47,995 nt of DNA from Polaromonas sp. Lineage in GTDB: Bacteria > Pseudomonadota > Gammaproteobacteria > Burkholderiales > Burkholderiaceae_C. The stretch's first letter is position 1; every line of letters starts with the position of its first letter. Below the pieces are notes generated by a model. The model was not told the DNA's origin. It made no database searches and worked only from the letters and a program-made list of their open reading frames with translations. The DNA lies in assembly GCF_012927485.1 (NCBI RefSeq), contig NZ_JABBPC010000036.1, forward strand, positions 1-47,995. Reading direction: 5' to 3'. Shown one piece after another: positions 27,360 through 36,015 of this stretch. Position numbers and translations under genes: made by a program.

Positions 27360-28514
27360 TCAGCGCGCGCTGAATCGGTAAATTCCATCCTGGTCGAGCG
27401 AGCGCTTCAGTTGACCATCCAACCACAACAAATGCAGGTGTGCGAGCGACTCCCCCATTGCGAAAGTCGTCTGATGCAGATCGAGTTTGCGTTTGAACAT
27501 GATCGGCAGGATGTCTGCTGCGCTGTGAGCCCTAACCGTGCAAGCTTGCATGACTTCAGCCAGCCGATCCCGGTGGTGATCCTGCAATTGCGCGATCCGG
27601 GTATGCAATCCGTAGAACGGTTTTCCGTGCGAAGGCAGGGTCAGGGTGTCTGGGCTCAGCGGCAAAAATTTGTTGATCGACTCCAAAAACAGCGCGAGTG
27701 CGTTGGCTTCGGGCTCCATGTCGTAGACGCTCACATTCGTCGAAATGCGCGGAAGCACCATGTCGCCGCTGATTAACACGCCGACAGGGGGTCTGGTCGA
27801 ACCGTCTTCGAGTGCTGGTGTTCCAGCGGTCGCTGGCGTCAACGAAATATCGGCGCAGTAAAGCGCGATGTGTTCAGGGGCATGACCATAACCGCTGATG
27901 CAGCGCCAGTTTTTTCCGCCAATTTGTATCTCTTTCCCATCCATCAGGCGGCAATAGCTGTCCGGCACCTCAGGCACCATGTTCGCGTAGTAGCTGCCTC
28001 GACCTTTGATTTTTTCGACGGATTCGGCATCGGTAAGGCCATGGGCGGAAAAGAAACGGGCCGCGCTTTCGCCGCCAAAGCCGGTAGTGCTTTGGGCTCC
28101 GATGCGGGCGGCCAGGTAATCGGTGGCGCTTATCCACAAACGGCACTCGTAACGGGCCGTGCTCCAGCGCTGGCAAATCCAGTGTGCCAAACCGATATGG
28201 TCGGGGTGCATGTGAGTCACAATAACCCGCAAGATAGGCAAGCCTTCCAGCTGCGTTTCGAAAATGGTTTCCCATTGAGATTTGGACTCTTCCTTGCTGA
28301 TGCAGCAGTCCACCACGCTCCAGCCCTGAATTTTGGTGTCCGCCTGATGGGGATCGTCGAGCTCATCGCGCAGCAACCACAGGTTGATATGGTCGAGTGC
28401 GAACGGCAATCCCATGCGGATCCACTTGATGCCCGGCGCGATCTCCAGGGCGGTGCCCGCCTCGGGCAGCGTATTGCCAAATGCGTAGTCAAGTTGCTGC
28501 TCAAGGTAGTTCAT
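27360..28514 (-). CDS. MBL-fold metallo-hydrolase in the LiuR regulon
   Basis: A 384-residue metallo-beta-lactamase-fold protein with the zinc motif THMHPDH (H101, H103, D105, H106), a later GHAPEH histidine, SGDMVL aspartate and LPSHG histidine. The substrate is unknown; a role in acyl-thioester hydrolysis would fit the neighbours but is not shown by the sequence. The gene is divergent from the MerR-type regulator, and a perfect 20-bp palindrome lies 20 bases upstream of its start, so it is probably controlled by that regulator. The 3' end lies 9 bases from the end of the convergent kinase-like gene. Confidence 0.87.
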   Translation of the reverse strand: MNYLEQQLDYAFGNTLPEAGTALEIAPGIKWIRMGLPFALDHINLWLLRDELDDPHQADTKIQGWSVVDCCISKEESKSQWETIFETQLEGLPILRVIVTHMHPDHIGLAHWICQRWSTARYECRLWISATDYLAARIGAQSTTGFGGESAARFFSAHGLTDAESVEKIKGRGSYYANMVPEVPDSYCRLMDGKEIQIGGKNWRCISGYGHAPEHIALYCADISLTPATAGTPALEDGSTRPPVGVLISGDMVLPRISTNVSVYDMEPEANALALFLESINKFLPLSPDTLTLPSHGKPFYGLHTRIAQLQDHHRDRLAEVMQACTVRAHSAADILPIMFKRKLDLHQTTFAMGESLAHLHLLWLDGQLKRSLDQDGIYRFSAR

Positions 28515-28533
28515 GTAATATTCGCGTCATGTT

Positions 28534-28553
28534 TGACGTTTACGTAAACGTCA
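28534..28553. promoter_or_regulatory. LiuR-type operator, site 1
   Basis: TGACGTTTACGTAAACGTCA is a perfect 20-bp palindrome in the divergent region between the MBL gene and the MerR-type regulator. The same 20 bp recurs at 29032-29051. MerR-family regulators bind such palindromes between promoter elements, and ACGT-rich palindromes are what I recall for LiuR sites. Confidence 0.85.
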
Positions 28554-28627
28554 TATCCACCTAATTGTAGGGAAAGCGCGGAGATTGCGCTGTCGGGTCT
28601 GTCTCTATTTCGTCCTCTTCATTACCA

Positions 28628-29023
28628 ATGGCCACCACTTACACCATCAGCGATCTGGCAAAAGAGTTTGACCTGACCACGCGCGCCATACGGTTTTACG
28701 AAGACATGGGCCTCCTGCAGCCGCAGCGCGAGGGGCCGGGCGGCCGAAACCGCGTCTACACGCCGCGAGATCGCACCCGGCTCAAACTGACCCTGCGCGC
28801 GAAGCGGTTAGGTCTGTCGCTGGGAGAGGCGAAGGAAATCATCGACTCCTACGACAGTCCCCGGGATACGGCTCCGCAACTGAAAAAATTTTTGACTGTT
28901 CTGGCCGAGCACCGCAAAAAACTACACGCGCAAATGACGGACCTGCAGGCCAATCTGGAAGAGATTCGCACGCACGAAAAAGAGGCTAAAGCGCTGCTCG
29001 GTAAAGCTCAAAAATTAAAATAA
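28628..29023 (+). CDS. liuR: MerR family regulator of leucine/isovalerate catabolism
   Basis: A 131-residue MerR-type protein. The N-terminal winged helix (residues ~5-75) has YTISDLAKEFDLTTRAIRFY and the DRTRLKLTLRAKRLGLSLGEA block, and a coiled-coil dimer helix follows (~85-125). There is no cysteine cluster, so it is not a metal sensor. The length, sequence and the directly following isovaleryl-CoA dehydrogenase gene match LiuR, which represses liu genes and is thought to respond to branched-chain pathway CoA intermediates. Identical 20-bp palindromes lie before and after the gene, which points to autoregulation and control of the catabolic genes. Confidence 0.9.
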   Translation: MATTYTISDLAKEFDLTTRAIRFYEDMGLLQPQREGPGGRNRVYTPRDRTRLKLTLRAKRLGLSLGEAKEIIDSYDSPRDTAPQLKKFLTVLAEHRKKLHAQMTDLQANLEEIRTHEKEAKALLGKAQKLK

Positions 29024-29027
29024 GCCA

Positions 29028-29055
29028 TAATTGACGTTTACGTAAACGTCAATTA
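29028..29055. promoter_or_regulatory. LiuR-type operator, site 2
   Basis: A perfect 28-bp palindrome centred between 29041 and 29042. Its inner 20 bp (29032-29051) are identical to site 1, and the flanks TAAT/ATTA extend the symmetry. It lies five bases after the liuR stop and 48 bases before the thioesterase start, so it probably controls the thioesterase and dehydrogenase genes. Confidence 0.87.
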
Positions 29056-29103
29056 AAAGACACTTTTACAAGCACCTCCAGAAACTTTTTTGAAGACTTC
29101 CAC

Positions 29104-29547
29104 ATGAATGCAGTTACCGCACCGTCAGCGTTGTTTCAGCGCATTGAAATGAGTTTTTTACGGCAGGGGCTGATGCAGCATTTAGGCGCCCGGCTGGTGC
29201 GCGTAGAGCCGGGGCTGTGTGAAGTCGCGCTGCCGTATTCGGAGCGCGTTAATCAGCAGCAGGGCGGATTCCACGGCGGTGCCATGGGCGCGCTGGCGGA
29301 TATTGCCGGCGGTTATGCTGCATTGACGGTGGTGGCAAGTGACGCTGAAGTGACGACCGTGGAGTACAAAATTAATTTTCTGGCCGGCTTTAGTGAGGGC
29401 GAACTGCGCGCGATTGGCCGGGTCTCAAGAGCTGGAAAGCGCATCATCGTGACGACGGCAGAGGTGATGCACCTGGATGCCAACGGCAAGGAAAGCGCCT
29501 GCGCGCTGATGCAGCAAACCATCGTTCCCGTGCCCAAGACTTACTAG
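29104..29547 (+). CDS. PaaI-type acyl-CoA thioesterase (hot-dog fold)
   Basis: A 147-residue hot-dog fold protein of the PaaI/YbgC-like thioesterase group. The motif QQGGFHGGAMGALADIAGGYAAL carries the usual HGG segment followed by the helix with the catalytic Asp, and VTTVEYKINFL is the next conserved strand. It should hydrolyse acyl-CoA, perhaps relieving CoA sequestration during leucine degradation. It is the first gene after the second palindrome and lies 80 bp before the dehydrogenase gene. The specific substrate is not evident. Confidence 0.9.
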   Translation: MNAVTAPSALFQRIEMSFLRQGLMQHLGARLVRVEPGLCEVALPYSERVNQQQGGFHGGAMGALADIAGGYAALTVVASDAEVTTVEYKINFLAGFSEGELRAIGRVSRAGKRIIVTTAEVMHLDANGKESACALMQQTIVPVPKTY

Positions 29548-29627
29548 CCAAGTATTTGCTATTCGTACCCGTGCGCTCGGCGCTTCAAGTGCACGCCCTT
29601 CCCTAGTTTTTAGCGAAAGATTCCATC

Positions 29628-30809
29628 ATGACCAACCTGCCAGGACTTAATTTCCAACTCGGTGAAGACATTGACGCCTTGCGCGACGCCGTGCGTGAAT
29701 TTGCCCAAATTGAGATTGCGCCGCGCGCCGCTGAAATTGACCGCAACGATCAGTTTCCGATGGACTTGTGGCGAAAAATGGGCGCGCTCGGCTTGCTCGG
29801 CATCACCGTGGGGGAAGAGTATGGCGGCGCGGGAATGGGCTACCTGGCGCACATGATTGCCATGGAAGAGATTAGCCGCGCCAGCGCCTCGGTGGGGCTC
29901 TCGTATGGTGCGCACAGCAATCTTTGCGTTAACCAGATCAAGCGCAACGGTAGCGAGGAGCAACGTCAAAAATATTTACCCAAACTGATTTCCGGCGAAC
30001 ACGTCGGAGCGCTGGCCATGAGCGAGCCTGGCGCGGGCAGCGATGTACTTTCCATGAAACTGAAGGCGGAAGAAAAGGGGGGCTATTTTCTCCTCAATGG
30101 CAGCAAAATGTGGATCACCAACGGCCCCGATGCCGATACGTTGGTGGTGTACGCCAAGACAGAGCCCGAGCTCGGTGCGCGCGGAGTGACCGCCTTTTTG
30201 ATTGAAAAAGGCATGAAAGGATTTTCAGTCGCACAAAAGCTCGACAAGCTGGGCATGCGCGGCAGCCACACCGGAGAGCTGGTATTCAATAACGTGGAAG
30301 TTCCGGCGCACAACATTTTGGGCGGACTGAACAGTGGCTCCAAGGTGCTCATGAGCGGGCTGGACTACGAGCGCGCCGTTCTTACGGGTGGTCCCTTGGG
30401 CATCATGCAGTCGGTGATGGACAGCGTTGTGCCCTACATCCACGACCGCAAGCAGTTTGGTCAGAGCATTGGCGAGTTCCAGTTGATTCAAGGCAAGGTC
30501 GCCGATATGTATACGGTGCTGCAGGCCGGGCGTTCGTTTGCCTACACGGTGGCCAAAAATCTCGATATGCTTGGCACAGACCACGTGCGCCAAGTGCGCA
30601 AAGACTGCGCTTCGGTCATTTTGTGGTGCGCCGAGAAGGCCACCTGGATGGCCGGCGAGGGCGTACAGATTTTTGGTGGCAACGGCTACATCAATGACTA
30701 TCCACTGGGGCGCCTCTGGCGCGATGCCAAACTCTATGAAATTGGTGCAGGCACCAGCGAAATTCGCCGCATGTTAATTGGCCGCGAGTTGTTCGCAGAA
30801 ACCATGTGA
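29628..30809 (+). CDS. liuA: Isovaleryl-CoA dehydrogenase
   Basis: A 393-residue FAD-dependent acyl-CoA dehydrogenase that oxidises isovaleryl-CoA to 3-methylcrotonyl-CoA in leucine degradation. The catalytic glutamate is at the special position of isovaleryl-CoA dehydrogenases, E248 in [14 protein letters not shown], rather than at the usual C-terminal site. Other landmarks are [28 protein letters not shown] and the C-terminal [19 protein letters not shown]. The gene lies after the LiuR operator and before the carbonic anhydrase gene (27-bp gap). Length is normal. Confidence 0.96.
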   Translation: MTNLPGLNFQLGEDIDALRDAVREFAQIEIAPRAAEIDRNDQFPMDLWRKMGALGLLGITVGEEYGGAGMGYLAHMIAMEEISRASASVGLSYGAHSNLCVNQIKRNGSEEQRQKYLPKLISGEHVGALAMSEPGAGSDVLSMKLKAEEKGGYFLLNGSKMWITNGPDADTLVVYAKTEPELGARGVTAFLIEKGMKGFSVAQKLDKLGMRGSHTGELVFNNVEVPAHNILGGLNSGSKVLMSGLDYERAVLTGGPLGIMQSVMDSVVPYIHDRKQFGQSIGEFQLIQGKVADMYTVLQAGRSFAYTVAKNLDMLGTDHVRQVRKDCASVILWCAEKATWMAGEGVQIFGGNGYINDYPLGRLWRDAKLYEIGAGTSEIRRMLIGRELFAETM

Positions 30810-30836
30810 TCCAGGAGTCAGGCGAGAATCAGAGCC

Positions 30837-31511
30837 ATGACCTCATCCATACAAGACCTTTTTAGCCACAATCGCGCTTGGGCGGCGCGAATGGAGGCCG
30901 AGCGCCCGGGCTTTTTTACAAGCCTGGTTCAGCAGCAGACGCCCAAATACATGTGGATCGGTTGCTCTGACAGCCGCGTGCCCGCCAACCAGATTACCGG
31001 GCTGGAACCGGGCGAGGTATTTGTGCACCGCAACGTGGGCAATGTGGTGGTGCATTCAGACCTCAATGCCTTGTCTGCTATTCAGTTTGCCGTCGAGCGG
31101 CTCAAAGTGCGCGACATCATGGTGGTCGGGCACTACGCCTGTTCAGGCGTACAGGCGGCTCTTGAAAGTGCGCGTGTCGGTCTGGCCGACAACTGGATAC
31201 GCCACATCCAGGATGTGCGGCACCGGCACCGGCAGATGCTCGACAGCTTACCCGACAAGGTCCGCGCAAACGCCTTGTGCGACATCAATGTGATCGAGCA
31301 GGTGGTGAATGTGTCGGTCAGTACCGTGATGGTGGATGCCTGGGCCAGAGATCAGAAAGTTACGGTTCATGGCTGGGCGTTTGGGGTGCACGATGGCCTG
31401 CTGCAAGACTTGCAGATGAGCGTCTCCCGCCCCGAGGAGTTGGAGCACCATTACCAAAGGGCTATCGACCGGGTCTGGGATGTCTGGAATGCCCCCCGCG
31501 ACAAGGTCTGA
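30837..31511 (+). CDS. Beta-class carbonic anhydrase
   Basis: A 224-residue beta-carbonic anhydrase that interconverts CO2 and bicarbonate. Zinc ligands and the Asp-Arg dyad are seen in [10 protein letters not shown] and in [15 protein letters not shown] is also characteristic. It lies 27 bp after the isovaleryl-CoA dehydrogenase gene and two bases before aceK. Because 3-methylcrotonyl-CoA carboxylase consumes bicarbonate, the enzyme may supply that step; this is inference from position. The length suits the proteobacterial Can type. Confidence 0.95.
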   Translation: MTSSIQDLFSHNRAWAARMEAERPGFFTSLVQQQTPKYMWIGCSDSRVPANQITGLEPGEVFVHRNVGNVVVHSDLNALSAIQFAVERLKVRDIMVVGHYACSGVQAALESARVGLADNWIRHIQDVRHRHRQMLDSLPDKVRANALCDINVIEQVVNVSVSTVMVDAWARDQKVTVHGWAFGVHDGLLQDLQMSVSRPEELEHHYQRAIDRVWDVWNAPRDKV

Positions 31512-31513
31512 CC

Positions 31514-33328
31514 ATGTTTCCGCAGCGCCTTGACTCGACCATCGCCTACGACATCGCGAAAGCGATGAGGGACGGGTTCAATCGCCATTACAAGCTGTTT
31601 CGTACCGAGTCGGCACGTGCCAAGCACCGGTTTGAGACGGCCGACTGGCATGGGCAACAACGCGCCCAGCGCGAGCGCATCGAGTTTTACGACCTTCGGG
31701 TGCGCGAAGCGTCGACACGGCTTGAGCGCGAATTCAAGGCCGGCGAGCAGTCCATGGACGTCTGGCATCAGATCAAGCTGCATTACATCGGCTTGTTGGT
31801 CAATCATCATCAGCCCGAGTTGGCTGAAACCTTTTTCAATTCAGTCACCACCAAAATCCTGCACCGCAGCTATTTTCAGAACGATTTCATTTTTGTCCGT
31901 CCAGCGGTCAGCACCGAGTACATTGAGAACGACGAGCCGACGGCGCGGCCGACCTACCGCGCTTATTACCCGACCCGTGAAAGCATGCGCGAGGTCATCG
32001 TCAAGCTGGTGCAGGCGTTCGAACTGCACCTGGAGTTTGAAGACCTTGACCGCGATGCAGGCTACGTCCTGGAAGCCGTGAACGAGCGGCTCAAAGACGT
32101 TAAATTAAGAGCCAACTTTCAGATCCAGGTGCTGTCGGGTCTGTTTTTTCGCAACAAGGGCGCCTACGTCGTCGGCAAAATCATCAATGGGTTTGGCGAG
32201 GTGCCGTTCGCTTTGCCGATTCTGCATGGCAAGAGCGGAAAACTTGAGATCGATGCGGCGCTGTTTGGTGAAGATGATCTGCTCATTCTGTTCAGTTTTG
32301 CGCGCGCTTACTTCATGGTGGATATGGGCATTCCGTCTGCTTATGTACAATTTTTACGCAGCATGATGCCGCGTATGCCGCGCGCGGAAATTTACAACGC
32401 GCTGGGCCTGGCCAAACAAGGCAAGACACTTTTTTACCGCGACTTTCTCTATCACCTTCGGCATTCCACGGACAGGTTCCGCATTGCGCCCGGCATTAAA
32501 GGCATGGTGATGCTGGTGTTCGACCTACCTTCGTTTCCCTATGTCTTCAAGGTTATCAAGGACTACTACCCGCCGCAAAAAGACACCTCGCGTGAACAGA
32601 TCAAGGGAAAATATCTTCTGGTGAAGCAGCATGACCGGGTCGGCCGGATGGCTGACACGCAGGAGTACAGCCAAGTGGCGTTCCCGCGCGAACGCTTTGA
32701 CGACGAACTGATTGCTGAAATTCAAAAATTCGCGCCCAGCCAGCTGGAAATCACTGACGGCGACGGCGACGGCAAGATGGAAGTGGTCATCAAGCATGTG
32801 TATATCGAGCGGCGCATGATTCCGCTGAATATTTACTTGCAGGAAGCGTTCGATGTCGGAGTGACCGAGCCCGCTGCCAAAGAGCAGATTGAGCGTGCAG
32901 TTGTCGAATACGGCAACGCCATCAAGGACTTGGTTGCGGCCAATATTTTCCCCGGCGACATGCTGTGGAAGAACTTCGGTATCACGCGTCACGGCAAAGT
33001 CGTTTTCTATGATTACGACGAGATCGAATACATCACGGACTGCAAATTTCGCCGGGTGCCGACGCCGCGCAACGAAGAAGAAGAAATGAGCGGTGAGGTG
33101 TGGTACACCGTCGGGCCAAAAGATGTATTCCCTGAAACCTTTGGTCCGTTCCTGTTGGGTAACGACACGGTACGTGAGGTCTTCATGAAGCACCACGGCG
33201 ACCTGCTTGATTCGGCGTTCTGGCAGAGTCACCAGGCGCGCATCCAGGCCGGCCATGTGTTCGATGTTTTTCCGTATGAGCGCAGCAAGCGCTTTACGGT
33301 CATGTACCCCAAGGAATGCACCGTATGA
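31514..33328 (+). CDS. aceK: Isocitrate dehydrogenase kinase/phosphatase
   Basis: A 604-residue AceK, the bifunctional enzyme that phosphorylates and dephosphorylates isocitrate dehydrogenase and so controls flux between the TCA cycle and the glyoxylate shunt. The N-terminal regulatory half and the C-terminal kinase-like half are complete; [21 protein letters not shown], the [12 protein letters not shown] loop and [10 protein letters not shown] are typical. The ATG at 31514 is two bases after the carbonic anhydrase stop. aceA and aceB are absent from the window. Linkage to leucine genes suits growth on acetyl-CoA-yielding substrates. Confidence 0.97.
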   Translation: MFPQRLDSTIAYDIAKAMRDGFNRHYKLFRTESARAKHRFETADWHGQQRAQRERIEFYDLRVREASTRLEREFKAGEQSMDVWHQIKLHYIGLLVNHHQPELAETFFNSVTTKILHRSYFQNDFIFVRPAVSTEYIENDEPTARPTYRAYYPTRESMREVIVKLVQAFELHLEFEDLDRDAGYVLEAVNERLKDVKLRANFQIQVLSGLFFRNKGAYVVGKIINGFGEVPFALPILHGKSGKLEIDAALFGEDDLLILFSFARAYFMVDMGIPSAYVQFLRSMMPRMPRAEIYNALGLAKQGKTLFYRDFLYHLRHSTDRFRIAPGIKGMVMLVFDLPSFPYVFKVIKDYYPPQKDTSREQIKGKYLLVKQHDRVGRMADTQEYSQVAFPRERFDDELIAEIQKFAPSQLEITDGDGDGKMEVVIKHVYIERRMIPLNIYLQEAFDVGVTEPAAKEQIERAVVEYGNAIKDLVAANIFPGDMLWKNFGITRHGKVVFYDYDEIEYITDCKFRRVPTPRNEEEEMSGEVWYTVGPKDVFPETFGPFLLGNDTVREVFMKHHGDLLDSAFWQSHQARIQAGHVFDVFPYERSKRFTVMYPKECTV

Positions 33329-33564
33329 GCCGACGCTTTCTGGTCCTGTGTGTCGTGCTGCTGGGATCGTTCTGTGCGTCTGCAGATGCGCAGACCTCCA
33401 AAATGCGGGAGATCCCAACTCGCCCCGGCGCGACAGCGCGTTTTTTGTGGATCGCACCGGCTCAGTTTCACACTTCGGTCATCCCGGTGGTGGGCGGCGA
33501 TGGGGGGCTGCAGAGGGCTTCCGACGGCAGCGCAGCCTGGATCCGCGAAACCCTGGTCGGCTGA
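33325..33564 (+). CDS. Small exported protein, probably a truncated hydrolase stub
   Basis: A 79-residue frame whose ATG overlaps the aceK stop (ATGA), so it is translationally coupled. Residues 1-22 form a good signal peptide ([21 protein letters not shown]). The remainder ([16 protein letters not shown], then [13 protein letters not shown]) resembles the first strands and oxyanion-hole region of exported alpha/beta-hydrolases, but the protein stops before any nucleophile elbow. It is therefore probably the N-terminal remnant of a longer gene, though a genuine small periplasmic protein cannot be excluded. Confidence 0.6.
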   Translation: MSRRFLVLCVVLLGSFCASADAQTSKMREIPTRPGATARFLWIAPAQFHTSVIPVVGGDGGLQRASDGSAAWIRETLVG

Positions 33565-33620
33565 TGCACTACTCACCTATCTTCTCCTTCATTTCCATTT
33601 TCACTTTTTAAGGAAAAAAT

Positions 33621-34802
33621 ATGTCTGATTCCATCGTGATTCTCGGTGCGGCCCGCACGCCTATGGGTAGCTTTCAAGGCGCTTTCGCCAGTTTGTCGGC
33701 GCATGATCTTGGTGGGGCAGCCATCAAGGCCGCCATTGAACGCTCGGGCATTTCGCCCGAAAAAGTGGACGAAGTGCTGTTTGGTAACTGCCTGATGGCG
33801 GGGCAGGGCCAGGCGCCTGCGCGGCAAGCCGGGTTCAAGGGTGGACTTCCTGCCAGTACGGGCGCCGTGACCCTTTCCAAAATGTGTGGCTCTGCCATGG
33901 AAGCTACCCTGCTGGCGCATGACCAGCTTTTGGCCGGTAGTCGTGATGTGATGGTTGCCGGCGGTATGGAAAGCATGACCAACGCGCCGTATTTGCTGCC
34001 CAAGGCGCGCGCCGGTATGCGCATTGGCCATGACCGGATTTTTGACCACATGATGCTTGACGGTCTGGAAGATGCTTACGAGCCGGGTCGCTCCATGGGT
34101 ACTTTTGGCGAGCAGTGCGCCGATAAATATAAATTCACCCGCGAGGCGCAGGACGCCTTTGCGATAGCCAGCGTGCAGCGCGCCAAAGCGGCTACCGAGT
34201 CCGGCGCTTTCAGCGAAGAGATTACGCCGGTCACCGTCAAAGGCCGTGCTGGCGACACCGTCATTTCAATTGACGAAGGCCCGGGCAAGGTCAAGCTCGA
34301 CAAAGTTGCGACGCTCAAACCCGCTTTCAAGAAAGACGGCACCATCACGGCGGCGTCGAGTTCGTCTATCAGCGATGGCGCCGCAGCGCTGGTACTGACC
34401 CGCGAATCCACGGCGAAGGCACTAGGCGCCAAGCCGATCGCCCGCATCATCGGTCACGCCACCTTTGCACAAGCGCCCGACTGGTTCACCACTGCGCCCA
34501 TCGGTGCGGTGAAAAAGCTACTCAAGAAAATTGGCTGGAGCGTCGGTGACGTAGAGTTGTGGGAAGTGAATGAGGCGTTTGCCGTCGTTCCCATGGCGGC
34601 CATGAACGATCTTGACATCAGCCACGCGATCATGAATGTGAACGGTGGAGCCTGCGCGCTGGGTCACCCGATTGGTGCCAGTGGTGCCCGAATTATCGTC
34701 ACGCTGATTTATGCATTGAAGGCGCGCGGGCTGACAAAAGGCTTGGCAACGCTGTGCATAGGCGGGGGCGAGGCCACAGCAATTGCTATTGAAGTGCTAT
34801 GA
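33621..34802 (+). CDS. Acetyl-CoA acetyltransferase (thiolase)
   Basis: A 393-residue type II thiolase with the full catalytic set: acyl-accepting C89 (SKMCGSAME), H349 (ALGHPIGASG) and C379 (TLCIGGGEA). It splits acetoacetyl-CoA into two acetyl-CoA or runs in reverse. Within the leucine cluster, breakdown of acetoacetyl-CoA from HMG-CoA lyase and CoA transfer is the logical role. An AAGGAAAAA stretch precedes the ATG. The stop codon lies inside a copy of the 17-nt repeat. Confidence 0.95.
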   Translation: MSDSIVILGAARTPMGSFQGAFASLSAHDLGGAAIKAAIERSGISPEKVDEVLFGNCLMAGQGQAPARQAGFKGGLPASTGAVTLSKMCGSAMEATLLAHDQLLAGSRDVMVAGGMESMTNAPYLLPKARAGMRIGHDRIFDHMMLDGLEDAYEPGRSMGTFGEQCADKYKFTREAQDAFAIASVQRAKAATESGAFSEEITPVTVKGRAGDTVISIDEGPGKVKLDKVATLKPAFKKDGTITAASSSSISDGAAALVLTRESTAKALGAKPIARIIGHATFAQAPDWFTTAPIGAVKKLLKKIGWSVGDVELWEVNEAFAVVPMAAMNDLDISHAIMNVNGGACALGHPIGASGARIIVTLIYALKARGLTKGLATLCIGGGEATAIAIEVL

Positions 34803-34812
34803 ATAATATAGC
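34796..34812 (+). repeat. 17-nt quasi-palindromic repeat, copy 4 (at a stop codon)
   Basis: GCTATGAATAATATAGC has GCTAT/ATAGC arms and an AT-rich 7-nt centre. The TGA stop of the thiolase gene (34800-34802) lies inside it, so the end of that reading frame may have been supplied by the repeat. Confidence 0.6.
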
Positions 34813-34847
34813 TTGCTGAATATTTAAATAAAGAGCGGGAGAGTCAT

Positions 34848-35978
34848 TTGGTACTTAATCAAGAGCAGGAACAGGTTCGCGATGCGGTTCGGGCGTTTGC
34901 GCAAGAAGAACTTTGGCCTCACGCCGCGCGCTGGGACAAAGAGCACTATTTCCCGAAAGAGGCGCATCAAGGCTTGGCGGCACTTGGCGCCTACGGAATT
35001 TGCGTGCCCGAGGAATTCGGCGGCGCCAACCTCGACTACGTGACCCTGGCGCTGGTGCTCGAAGAAATCGCTGCGGGCGATGGCGGCACCAGCACGGCGA
35101 TCAGTGTGACCAACTGCCCCGTCAATGCCATTCTCATGCGGTACGGCAATCAAGCACAAAAAAAGCAGTGGCTTACGCCGCTGGCCCAAGGCCAGATGCT
35201 GGGGGCGTTTTGCCTGACCGAGCCGCATACCGGCAGCGACGCGTCGTCGCTCAGGACTACCGCGATAAAAGCTGGCGACGGCTATGTACTCAACGGCGTC
35301 AAGCAGTTCATCACCAGCGGCAAGAACGGCCAGATTGCTATCGTCATTGCCGTCACTGATAAAGGCGCGGGCAAAAAAGGTATGAGCGCCTTTCTGGTAC
35401 CAACCGATGCCCCCGGCTATTCGGCGTCGAGGCTCGAAGACAAGCTGGGCCAGCATTCCAGCGACACGGCGCAGGTCAACTTCGACAACTGCCGCGTTCC
35501 GGTCGAGAACCTGATCGGTGCTGAAGGCGAAGGCTACAAGATCGCCCTGGGCGGGCTTGAAGGTGGGCGCATCGGCATTGCCGCGCAAAGTGTGGGCATG
35601 GCGCGCAGCGCGTTCGAGGTGGCGCTGAGCTATGCCAAAGACCGCCAGAGTTTTGGCACCGCCATTTTCAATCACCAGGCGGTCGGCTTCAGGCTTGCGG
35701 AATGCGCGACCAAGCTGGAAGCGGCCCGCCAGCTCATCTGGCACGCAGCCAGCCTGCGCGATGCCGGCCGGCCCTGCCTGAAAGAGGCCGCCATGGCCAA
35801 GCTGTTCGCCAGCGAAATGGCCGAAGAAGTCTGCAGCGCCGCCATCCAGACGCTAGGAGGCTACGGTTATGTGAGCGACTTTCCGGTCGAGCGGATCTAC
35901 CGCGATGTGCGAGTCTGCCAAATTTATGAAGGCACCAGCGACGTGCAAAAGATCATTATTCAGCGGGCGTTGGCTTGA
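34848..35978 (+). CDS. Acyl-CoA dehydrogenase
   Basis: A 376-residue acyl-CoA dehydrogenase, short-chain/branched type. Landmarks are AFCLTEPHTGSDAS, FITSGKNGQIAIV, the YAKDRQSFGTAIFNHQA arginine region and the C-terminal QIYEGTSDVQKIIIQRAL, where the glutamate of YEGT is at the usual catalytic-base position. The start is TTG at 34848 with GGGAGAG four bases upstream; the next codons are GTA CTT, and no nearby ATG would give a full-length protein. The substrate is not certain; genomic context suggests a branched-chain or short-chain acyl-CoA. Confidence 0.92.
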   Translation: MVLNQEQEQVRDAVRAFAQEELWPHAARWDKEHYFPKEAHQGLAALGAYGICVPEEFGGANLDYVTLALVLEEIAAGDGGTSTAISVTNCPVNAILMRYGNQAQKKQWLTPLAQGQMLGAFCLTEPHTGSDASSLRTTAIKAGDGYVLNGVKQFITSGKNGQIAIVIAVTDKGAGKKGMSAFLVPTDAPGYSASRLEDKLGQHSSDTAQVNFDNCRVPVENLIGAEGEGYKIALGGLEGGRIGIAAQSVGMARSAFEVALSYAKDRQSFGTAIFNHQAVGFRLAECATKLEAARQLIWHAASLRDAGRPCLKEAAMAKLFASEMAEEVCSAAIQTLGGYGYVSDFPVERIYRDVRVCQIYEGTSDVQKIIIQRALA

Positions 35979-36015
35979 GGTCATCTTTTTCATCCATTGA
36001 TTGAAGGAGACATTC

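Noticed and set aside
31277..31513. Upstream extension of the aceK frame into the carbonic anhydrase gene
   Set aside because: The carbonic anhydrase frame is complete there; the ATG at 31514 gives the family N-terminus [14 protein letters not shown].
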